64,000 nucleotides of DNA from Micromussa lordhowensis (taxonomy: Eukaryota > Cnidaria > Anthozoa > Scleractinia > Lobophylliidae), in assembly GCA_964020085.1 (NCBI GenBank), contig OZ026601.1, positions 19,836,430-19,900,429 of the forward strand. Direction: 5' to 3'. Under the pieces are notes generated by a model. It was not told the DNA's origin and made no database searches. It was given only the letters and a program-made list of their open reading frames with translations. Position numbers and translations under genes: made by a program. The stretch's first letter is position 1, and the number at the start of each line of letters is the position of its first letter. Of the stretch, positions 10,387 to 18,298 are shown one piece after another.

Positions 10387-10610
10387 GATTGGGGAGATTC
10401 AAGTGTCTCGCGACCGGTTTAGATACGTTTTTGTCGTCTTTCTCTGTGTCACGAAGGTGTTCTCTGAATCGGTCGCCTAGTCGTCTCCCTGTTTGCAAAG
10501 AGTGCAAGTTATGCAGTAGATGACATTGGCTGAGGTACAGGTGAAATCCATTACCTGCTGATAGCTTTAGAAGATAAAGAATGAATGCTATACCGAGTAA
10601 TTGCATTGTG
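9660..10610 (-). mobile_element. Penelope-like element, 5'-truncated 3' portion
   Basis: The minus-strand frame at 10277-10606 contains GRRLGDRFREHLRD and VSKPVARHLNLPNHS, the C-terminal part of the GIY-YIG endonuclease of Penelope-like elements. The upstream zinc-knuckle-like NVIYCITCTLCK block is in another frame and the YIGE core is deleted, so the enzyme is dead. A tgat microsatellite (about 10351-10386) interrupts the end of the domain. Downstream (9690-9790) is a non-coding region (aaagctgacgttttgagcgt and gcccttcgtcagagcg) of the type that flanks such elements. Outer boundaries are approximate. Confidence 0.65.
10351..10386. repeat. (TGAT)n microsatellite
   Basis: About nine copies of a tgat/ttga tetranucleotide. 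They lie in frame with the dead endonuclease fragment, where they read SINQSINQSIN on the minus strand. Confidence 0.85.
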
Positions 10611-10895
10611 ACTAAACTTGATAGACAACAAATGCAAGGAAACGATGTTATGAGATTGTTATATTTCGATATAAATCTATATCATCTTCGGACTAGGCGG
10701 GATACAGGTAGCAGAGATTTAAATACTGCGAGATTGTACAACAGCATTACCACGTGAAAATGAAAAACAAACGAAACTGTCAAGAGAATAGGCGGAGTTC
10801 CCTACTGGCTTTTAAGCCATTGTTCAGAAATGGTGTTGAACGCTTGATATGATAAGCTTCTTTATATAGTAATAGATTCCAATTATCATCGCGGT

Positions 10896-11615
10896 CTATA
10901 TGTTTGTGTTATCACGTACGGTTTGGGTGAGAAATTCTTTGTTCATTACAGTAGAAGGTGAAATGTTCTCATTAGTGAAAATATCCGGTAAGTTGTATAA
11001 ATCTTGTATGTGTTTGATATTATCACAATCGTGCAGATGTTTATATATAGCGCTTTCTTTGTCCGTAAGTGCATGTTCTTGTATTCGGACAAGCAATATT
11101 CTGTTCGTTTTGCCGATGTACGAGGAATTACAACCAGGGCAGATGAATTCATAAACAACGTTTGATTGGCTTAATTGCGGCGTTTTGTCCTTAGTGCTTG
11201 TGAAGAAACACAATTTTGTGGTCTTTTCTTTTATTCGGATGTTAACATTGGGATCGACGAGACATCTCCGAAGCTTACGTTTAAGCTTCTTGACCAGTTG
11301 CGATGTTAGGTCACCGACGAATGGGATGGTAAGCCAGATAGTGGGATGCTGGTTGTTGTGGGAGGTGTCGTTGGCCGGATGAACTGAAGCCCTATTCTGC
11401 GCATTTGTTGTAAAGCGATGAATTAATAGGTTAGCAACACGTTTAGGAAAACCATTCCATGATAAAAACTTCCTAATCAGCTTGACCTCAGTTTTAATTT
11501 TGTTAGGAGTACAGATACGGTTAACGCGGTCAATCAGTGCTCTGACCCAAGAGATTTTGTGTCGCCAAGGTACAAAGCTGTCAAAATTAGTGTACTGTCC
11601 AGTAAAAGTATCTTT
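10896..11615 (-). pseudogene. Penelope-like GIY-YIG endonuclease portion (3' part of an inverted element)
   Basis: The minus-strand frame reads from TFTGQYTNFDSFVPW, just after the reverse transcriptase core, through a linker to a GIY-YIG-type endonuclease: YEFICPGCNSSYIGKT, then RIQEH. The frame is open to a stop at 10896. The open frame extends further toward 11906, but that part is antisense to the reverse transcriptase at 11616-12212 and is not protein sequence of the element. With that segment it forms one element with an internal inversion. Confidence 0.75.
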
Positions 11616-12212
11616 CTCTATCCACTCACACTGAATGAGTTCACATTGAAGGACACTTTCGACGCAGCAAATAGAATCCAAGCAATACCTCCAGCTTTGT
11701 TCGCCGAAGGTTATGAATTTGTCTCTTTTGATGTGGAATCTCTCTTTACGAATGTTCCTCTCCAGCGTACACTGAAAATTATTATAGATCGAATCTACAA
11801 TAAAAAGCTTGTCAAAACCAAACTTAAGAAATCTACACTTCGCAAACTCATCCGCGACACGTGCACGAAAACCGTCTTTTCCTGCAACAATAAGCTGTAT
11901 GAACAAACTGATGGTGTTAGCATGGGTGGATCACTTGGTCCAGTGCTGGCAAACATTATCATGACAGAATTTGAACATGAAACTATAAACAACCTCATCA
12001 GTCAGGGTCTAATTGCCTTCTATTGCAGATACGTAGATTACACGCTCCTTCTCATCAAACGCAACACAATCAACACTATTTTGGATCACTTTCACAAATT
12101 TGATAGAAATATCCGCTTTACTTTCGATTTATTCGAAAATAGCATTCCTCACTTTCTGGACATCAACATCGCTAGAGATGGCCTTGGCATCTATAGAAAA
12201 GATCCTTTTACT
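11616..12212 (+). pseudogene. Penelope-like reverse transcriptase portion (inverted 5' part)
   Basis: The plus-strand frame contains RT palm motifs: FVSFDVESLFTNVPL (first catalytic Asp), DGVSMGGSLGPVLANI, and YVDYTLL where the family has YVDD. The second catalytic Asp is replaced by Tyr (codon 12039-12041), so the enzyme would be inactive. Similarity stops at IYRKDPFT (12212), the same point where the opposite-strand endonuclease segment begins (KDTFTGQ). The N-terminal half of the protein is missing. The open frame starts at 11559, but its first residues are antisense to the neighbouring segment. Confidence 0.78.
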
Positions 12213-12217
12213 TGTTC

Positions 12218-12244
12218 GGAATGCACTTCTCAGAAGTGCATTCC
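12218..12244. repeat. Perfect 13-bp-arm palindrome at the Penelope break
   Basis: ggaatgcacttct (12218-12230), one central base, then its exact reverse complement (12232-12244). It begins 5 bp after the last recognisable Penelope residue. It could be a foldback formed at the repair junction. Confidence 0.7.
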
Positions 12245-12565
12245 AAACAGTGCATTACCAATGTTTTTGTCGCGTTCGAAAAGATTCTACCAGCATCGTT
12301 TAATTTTTTTAGAATGATGGATTTTACTGCGTGGTTGTGAGGGTGAATGGAATTCTATCATTATTCTCCTTGTGTCCCGTTTGTAGTGCTGACTGGCGAT
12401 CAATTTGTTGGGCGCGATAATGGCCCGCTTGAACAACAGGAGCAGGATAGCCACGTTTGTCGAAAAAATCGCACATTTCCTCTGATTTTAAGGAAAAATC
12501 AGAGTCATCACAACAAAGGCGACGAAGCCTAAGAAACTGAGAATAAGTGATAGTAATAGGACAAA

Positions 12566-12750
12566 ATGTATTTACATTCGGCGGAGCTAAACGTAGTGGC
12601 AGTGACAGAGAATGTAAATACTTTCCTATTGGTATGAACGCACGTGAGCCGCTATGGCGTTAATTGACTCTATTGTTATGAGGTATATAAGGTTTTGACA
12701 GTTGTAATGTAATCGTAATGTATTCTCAGCTCTCGAACTATCAACTTTTA
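12566..12750 (+). repeat. Split direct repeat A1 of a PAT/Ngaro-type element
   Basis: Starts atgtatttacattcggcgga and ends near ctctcgaactatcaacttt. It matches 14872-15045 with only small differences. It marks the 5' end of the DIRS-order element at 12566-15345. Confidence 0.8.
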
Positions 12751-13283
12751 AAATGTCGTCCGATGCTGATCTCGGCAGTATGAAGCGGAATTTGCATGAG
12801 ATTTCCCTCTCTATTTTTCAACTAGTAAATGGTATTGATTTGCAGGTGGACTGGATTCCTAGGTCTCTCAATGAGCACGCGGATGCCATAAGTAGGATCG
12901 TTGATTTTCACGACTGGGGTGTTTCGTTTGAATTTTTCCACCATGTAGACAACATTCCGTAGATCGTTTTGTTCATTCCCAAAACCGCAAATTACCCAAA
13001 TTCTTTTCCCGTTTCTGGAACCCTGACTCGGAGGGGGTGGATGCCTTTTTGTTTTGACTGGGCGGGGGAGAATAACTGGCTCGTTCCCCCAGTGTCCCTT
13101 GTTCCTCGGGTTATTAGGTCTATGGGCACTCTTATTGTGGGTCTCAGCTCCTCTTTGGTCCCCATTCTCCCTTTTCCGTCTGCGTTAAAGAGACCATTGT
13201 TTTTACCAATGTTTCTAATATTTTTGTTCCGGGCTCTACAGAGTCGATTTTTGATGGCCCTAAATTTAAGTCTCATGTATTAG
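12751..13283 (+). pseudogene. RT/RNase H C-terminal remnant of the DIRS-order element
   Basis: An open frame starting at 12753 encodes VDWIPRSLNEHADAISRIVD, typical of the end of the RNase H domain in DIRS elements. A second frame (12969-13281) carries MPFCFDWAGENNWLVPP and PRVIRSMGTLIV, the conserved post-RNase H region. The two are separated by a frameshift and stops. Confidence 0.7.
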
Positions 13284-13299
13284 CCGTCCGTTTGTCGGC

Positions 13300-13790
13300 T
13301 TGTTAGATTTGTGCTTCTAGGCTTAGTTTCCTTTCCACAGTTACGTGTAGTTACCCTGTTTAACCTACATTAAAGTGTGTTTTTTTATTTTGAGTGATTT
13401 GTTCTGTTTTTCTTTTGCCTCGGTGGCATTTATGCGGGTCTCGGTGACCTTGTTTGTACCTTCACTGATCCCGACAGGTCGTACCGTTACATTCTTGCGC
13501 GACCTCGGTCAGTTTTTAATCCTCCCAGGTTCTTCATATATATGGTCGCGTGCGCCTCGGTGGCGGTGTTCCATAACCCTTTTTTTTCCCCTTTCAACCT
13601 CTCTTTAAACTTACCAAAATTTCACTTAAATTCACGTGTACCCCCGCCTTAAGTACCTGTTATAGTGGTATCTTCATATTACGCGCTTTTCCTTTTATCG
13701 TTCCTTTTTTCTCGTGCATCTTTCCTTTTTTTATGTTTAAGTCCTTACATTGAATCCATATGGTGTTCTATTTCTTTTGTACTTTCAGAT
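13300..13790. other. Interior DIRS spacer with a block shared, inverted, with the 17044 MITE
   Basis: No conserved coding sequence. Around 13558-13640 (tttcaacctctctttaaact and on) the sequence matches, in reverse, 17225-17320 in the separate MITE at 17044-17807. The direction of transfer is unclear. Confidence 0.5.
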
Positions 13791-13805
13791 GTTTTCGCGA
13801 GCCCT

Positions 13806-14790
13806 ATGTGGGCTGAGCTTAACGATGTCAAAGCTCCCTCCCTACGCTGCTTAGCGGAAAAGCTGCCGGAGATAGTCCTTGGTTACAGGGCAGATTCCAC
13901 TACTCTCACTTACCTCAACGGTTTTAAGCGATAGCGTGCTTGGGCTAACAGATTTCCCGAGGTCACAGTGCTGCCTGCCACTCCGGCTTATGTTTCTTTA
14001 TACCTGCTCAGTATTCTCCAGGCTTCTAGTTCTCCTGCGCCGGTCCCTTCTACAGCATTCACTGGGCTCATGATATTGCTGGTTTCGACTCTCCTACCAA
14101 TCATACACTTCCCCAGAAGGTCCTGGAGTCCGCTATAAGAGAAGGCTATCACACTTTACTTCCTAAAAGCTCCCCATTACACCCGAAAGTTTATAAAAGT
14201 TGTTTCAGAGTCTCGATGGATCTTTGGTGGACACAAGATTCATGGCCATGGCGTTATTGGCCTTTGCGGGGTTCTTTAGATTTCATGAATTGGCTAATCT
14301 GAAACTTAGCTCTGCATGACACTCATTTTGAACTTGTTATAGAAAGCAGTAGAACTGATCAATATCGTGAGAGCGCTATTGTCCCCATTGTCAAGTCGAT
14401 CTGGTACAGATCTTTGCCCCCTAGGGTAATTTAGAGAAGTATTTATCGCAAGCCAAACTCACGTTTCCGACATCTTCCCAAGGTGGGGACGACTATTTGT
14501 TCGGCAATATTCAAACAAAGTCTGGCTCTCAGTTCATCCACCCAGGCTCCAAACTTTCTTATACAAGATGCAGAGAAGTTCTATTGAAGAAGATTGCGGA
14601 CGCAGGCTTAAATCCTAAGTCTTACTCTTGGCACAGCTTCAGAAGTGGCGGTGCATCTGCCGCCGCGAATGGTGGTATTTCCGATAGAATAATAAGCGCC
14701 ACGGTAGATGGCGTTCGGAAAACGCTAAGGATTCGATTCGATTTGCAGATTCGTTAGAGAGCCGATTAGCGGTCTCTATGTCTCTTGGAC
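13806..14790 (+). pseudogene. Tyrosine recombinase pseudogene of the DIRS-order element
   Basis: Similarity to DIRS/Ngaro recombinases runs in pieces across three frames: LRCLAEKLPEIVLGYR, then LHDTHFELVIESSRTDQYRE, then SYTRCREVLLKKIADAGL and WHSFRSGGASAAANGG with the HxxR box. Several stops occur. Just after the HxxR box an apparent single-base deletion (near 14696) shifts the frame, so the last conserved block and the nucleophile region are out of frame. It is not functional. Confidence 0.75.
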
Positions 14791-14819
14791 TGTAATTTTT
14801 TCCCGTTCTTTGTTTTCTC

Positions 14820-14870
14820 AGTTCGAGCTGCACACCCATTCCCGTCTCTTAGTCGTGAATATAAATAGGA
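14820..14870 (+). repeat. Split direct repeat B1
   Basis: agttcgagctgcacacccat and the following 31 bases recur at 15294-15344, directly before A2 here and at the element end there. Confidence 0.8.
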
Positions 14871-14871
14871 A

Positions 14872-15045
14872 ATGTATTTACATTCGGCGGAGCTAAACGT
14901 AGTAGTGACAGAGAATGTAAATACTTTCCTATTGGTATGAACGCACGTGAGCCGCTATGGCGTTAATTGACTCTATTGTTATGAGGTATATAAGGTTTTG
15001 ACAGTTGTAATGTATTCATCTCAGCTCTCGAACTATCAACTTTTA
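14872..15045 (+). repeat. Split direct repeat A2
   Basis: Matches A1 at 12566-12750. Sequence continues from 15046 to 15293 without a partner in A1, consistent with A1 having been shortened by the internal deletion. Confidence 0.8.
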
Positions 15046-15293
15046 TTTTTATATCTTACTTTATTCTTCTATCGATTGATTTTTTACCTTTAACCCCCAG
15101 AGGTTGTGCGAATGCATCGGTTGGGGAATACGTTCCCAATTTTTGCCCATTGGGTTTTTGGGTTTTCGTATCGGGTGGCGCACGTGAATAGTTAGCCTGA
15201 GTGGCTTTATGTAGGGATATTTATATATTATTCTTTAGTTATGATGTTGAACTTTGTATGATATTTGGACGGCATTAAACACTCAGGCTCCTT

Positions 15294-15345
15294 AGTTCGA
15301 GCTGCACACCCATTCCCGTCTCTTAGTCGTGAATATAAATAGGAA
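15294..15345 (+). repeat. Split direct repeat B2, 3' end of DIRS-order element
   Basis: Second copy of B1. Similarity ends with ataaatagga at about 15345. Confidence 0.78.
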
Positions 15346-16130
15346 GTACAGTCCAATTCGTCCTGTAATCGTACAAGTGATAACAAAATCAGACGACTGC
15401 ACAGCGGGAGTTCGATTTCTTTATCACGAGTATGATTACAGAAAAAAATTGGACGACACGAAGTGTTATCACTAATTAATCATAAAAAATGGTAAAAACA
15501 CTTCTAATCACGGCTTGAAAATTCACACAGATTTCATTTTCAACATTTTATACATGTCTGTTTTAAATTTTGGGGAACAAAAAGAACTAAGGGGCACGCC
15601 CAAACCCCCGGCCCCTTCCCTTGCTACGACATTGGGCTGTAGTAGCTGTAGTTAGTCTTCCATTTACCATTTACCATTTATTTATTCATTCTTTTACAGA
15701 TCTATTTACAGAAAGGGCATGCCCGCAACTAGCAAAGGCTAATCTGGGCGGGCCATGCCTTAATAAGCAAATTACAAAAGAAAAAAATATACAAACAAAA
15801 ATTTGATTTTGCTGCTGGAGAAGAGAGTCTTCGCAGGCACATACTGTTGTAATCTCAGAAGCTCAGGCCACTGACTGCAGAGACTGAGTCAAACACTGAT
15901 TGTAAGCCAACACATTTTAAAGACGTCAAGCTCCTCTGCAAATTTGCCAGTTGCAAAGCCAGCGGCGGCGAGCTGAATCAGTGTAGACGTCTAACTAGGT
16001 AATCCTGGATGGGATAACTGACAACGATATATGAAAGATCATATATTTGAACTGCGGAGAAAGATATGAAAACATCATTGATCATCGCAGTTATACACAC
16101 AACTTAAGCAGCATGTGAAATTAAAAATAA
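15346..16130. other. Repeat debris between DIRS element and tRNA-like sequence
   Basis: Inverted ends gtccaattcgtcctgtaatc (about 15351) and, reversed, near 15430-15455 suggest a small foldback element. At 15655-15790 a minus-strand tail with repeated aaatggt units looks like a LINE 3' end. No gene was recognised. Confidence 0.4.
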
Positions 16131-16135
16131 ATTCC

Positions 16136-16207
16136 GGCCTGAACGGGATTCGAACCCATGACCTCTGCGGTACCGGTGCAGTGCTCTACCAACTGAGCTA
16201 TCAAGTC
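16136..16207 (-). mobile_element. tRNA-like sequence (SINE head or tRNA pseudogene)
   Basis: On the minus strand a 72-nt tRNA-like fold can be traced: D-arm tagctcagttggtagagc, an anticodon arm around ctgcaccggtaccgcag, and T-arm tgggttcgaatccc. The acceptor stem has two mismatches and no clean anticodon stem forms. A-box and B-box promoter elements are present. I read it as a tRNA-derived SINE head rather than a working tRNA gene. The plus-strand frame across it is not a protein gene. Confidence 0.6.
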
Positions 16208-16575
16208 AACTGCATTCTTCACCTTCTAGGGTATATTGCGAACTCACAATGTGACCAGTTCCCAGTTGGCTTGATAGCTCGTTATGTACCCATTATGTAC
16301 CTAAACCTAATGTTAAAATGCTTAGTGGCCGTTACCAGGAACAACATTTTTGACACCTCAAAATCCTCGAACACATGGTCATCTTTTTACGAAGCTGTCC
16401 GCAACCTTAGGGTTTAGTCTAAAAGTTATTTTTCGTGTGTTAGAATCACCTCACTATTATAGCCATACCTTGTAGTTTAATCTAATCTTTCTTCTTCTTT
16501 TTTCTCTTTTTTTCTGAATTTTACTTGTCTATTATTTGTTTTACAATAACTACCGCGCTAATTCGCTAATTTTCA

Positions 16576-16682
16576 TTTCCAACAAGTGGACAGACGCATG
16601 AATTTGTAATGCATGCGATGTTCACACGATGCGATGTTATTGTAAGAAACAAATTGACGTCAGTTTTTCATGCGTCTGTCCT
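16576..16682. mobile_element. Short MITE with ggacagacgcatga ends
   Basis: The left end ggacagacgcatga is the reverse complement of tcatgcgtctgtcc at the right end. About 107 bp long and non-coding. Confidence 0.55.
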
Positions 16683-17043
16683 GTTATTGACAATGTATTT
16701 CGTCATAACATTGTCAAAGTAGTCTACGGATCCACTCGGCGTTACACCGTAGATCCACTGTAATTTCTCGGCAAATTAGCATACTCTGTCGCTAGACCTT
16801 GCCAGTGGCGTAATCAGCTTCACCAATCCAAGTTTGAATAAAGTTACGTACGTATGTATGGACGGTCTGTATGCTGTGTTTTAAACTATTAAAAACTTCC
16901 AGTCTGGCTGAAAAACCACACATGAAACAACAATGTAAAACCCAATTTACCACAACAGGTAATTTTGTTTTTCCCGTACAGTTTCACCGCCTTTTTAAAA
17001 CCTGTTCGTCAAAAATACCATAAAATTACAACTCAAGTAGCTC

Positions 17044-17807
17044 AGGCCTGATTACATGAGCCGGGCTGGCCCGTTTAGCCGGGCTGGTGTTAGTTTGCCG
17101 GGATCTCGGCACGTTTGTTAAACGCAACAAAAATCAACTCCGCGATTACATGACAACCGGGCCAGCCCGGTTAGCCGAGATCCCGGGATCGCCGTGCCGG
17201 GATCCCGGCTTACCGCGCTAAGATTTTTCCATGTAATCGCGTTTGGGTAAACGTGAATTTAAGTGAAATTTTGGTAAGTTTAAAGAGAGGTTGAAAGGTA
17301 AAAAAAAGGGTTATGGAGCACCACCAGACAGTTGCCCGACCGCACAATGGCACCCCAGGTTGTTGGGCAACTGTTTGAGTGTATCTACCAATTTTTAATT
17401 TCAAACTCTAATTTTAAAACAACAACAAATCTTCAAAATTTCCTATTTCCATCAATTTTACTAATCCTTTGAGAAAAACTATTTCTCTCCAAATATACCT
17501 AAAAATCACCAAAAAACTTACTAAACAACCCAAAACATAGATATGTGAGACGAGCAGAGAGATTCTTGATTGCTTGAAACGTAAACAAGATATTTGCATT
17601 AAAAACATAATACCCAGCCAAAATACGGCTTTCATGTTTCCCCCCCGCCTTAAGCCGATGAGAGTACAAAATCAAGCTCGCTCCGGTTTTTCCCACGGTT
17701 CATCGCATCAGCCATCAACCGATCAACCGAGCTGGCTCGCCTCATGTAATGCCGGCCTGAAAGTCATCTCGGCACACCGAGGCAGCCCGGCTCATCTAAT
17801 CAGGCCC
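17044..17807. mobile_element. MITE with ends ggcctgattacatgagccgg
   Basis: The left end ggcctgattacatgagccgg matches, inverted, ccggctcatctaatcaggcc at the right end (about 17787-17807). Subterminal GC-rich repeats of gccgggatcccgg occur near 17100-17210. The interior shares an inverted block with 13558-13640. Open frames here have no family similarity. It abuts promoter copy B. Confidence 0.65.
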
Positions 17808-17883
17808 ACAAAAATTCTTTCCTCCGGAAATGGCCATAAAAAACATTTTTCGTTCAAGAGTTGGTTTTGTTTGTTAATCCTCC

Positions 17884-17985
17884 AGAGGCGCGCTTTTGAA
17901 AGAGATTCCACAGTCCATTCGTTGAGAAATTCTTTTTGTGCTCTCTTCAAGTTTAGGTCCAGATTCTCCAATTTTTCCTTTGATC
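17884..17985 (-). pseudogene. Decayed duplicate of SPC25 exon 1
   Basis: On the minus strand EKLENLDLNLKRAQKEFLNE matches the working exon's ELENLSLNLKKVQEKFLNE. The region holding the ATG in copy A (atgggatctacgac) is replaced here by tctagatcaaagg, so no start codon remains. The splice-donor region of copy A (8460-8475) has no counterpart, because the duplication stops inside the exon. No further SPC25 exons follow, so it cannot make protein. Confidence 0.82.
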
Positions 17986-18066
17986 TAGAAACAGGGAGAA
18001 ATCTTCCCGAGAAAATCTTGCGATGAAAGAGGTTTTTCGCGGTGTTATTTCAATTTTTCCTTTCAA

Positions 18067-18096
18067 CCAATAAAGACGCTCGAGTAAGTCACGTGA
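18067..18096. promoter_or_regulatory. CCAAT box and GTCACGTGAT element in MIOS promoter (copy B)
   Basis: CCAAT at 18067 and GTCACGTGAT at 18088-18097, about 200 bp upstream of the MIOS ATG, with the same spacing as in copy A. The second motif resembles the CLEAR element (GTCACGTGAC) through which TFEB/MITF factors drive lysosomal and nutrient-sensing genes. That fits a GATOR2 gene, but regulation is inferred. Confidence 0.5.
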
Positions 18097-18298
18097 TATA
18101 AAGAAACCGCTGGACCATCTCCGTTCACTTCTTAGCTCACCTGACCTCCGACTTCACTTTCTTTTCCGGCTTTTGGAGACTTTTATAGTCCTTCGATGAC
18201 ATAAAACAGTAGTTATTTTTCCCTTGAACGAGACATGGATAACTTTATTTGTACCCATATGACACAGCTAGCTTCATATTTCTGACGAACTGTCCAAA

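Larger units (their letters stand above)
12566..15345 (+). mobile_element. DIRS-order retrotransposon (PAT/Ngaro type), internally deleted and dead
   Basis: The layout is A1 (12566-12750), coding remnants, B1 (14820-14870), A2 (14872-15045 and on), B2 (15294-15344). This is the split-direct-repeat arrangement of PAT and Ngaro elements, which copy through a circular intermediate and insert with a tyrosine recombinase. A1 runs straight into the C-terminal part of the RT/RNase H gene, so the rest of A1, gag and most of RT are deleted. The recombinase gene has stops and a frameshift. The element lies between promoter copies A and B. Confidence 0.8.

Noticed and set aside
11559..11615. N-terminal residues of the plus-strand RT frame
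   Set aside because: They are antisense to the neighbouring endonuclease segment. Real similarity starts after the inversion point.
11616..11906. N-terminal third of the minus-strand endonuclease frame
   Set aside because: It is the antisense of the reverse transcriptase and only happens to be open.
16115..16417. Apparent protein with GIRTHDLCGTGAVLYQLSYQ
   Set aside because: This is the translation of a tRNA-like sequence on the other strand, a frequent false protein in coral annotation.
17574..18026. 150-aa plus-strand frame
   Set aside because: It is antisense to the decayed SPC25 exon 1 and spans the MITE border. There is no family similarity.
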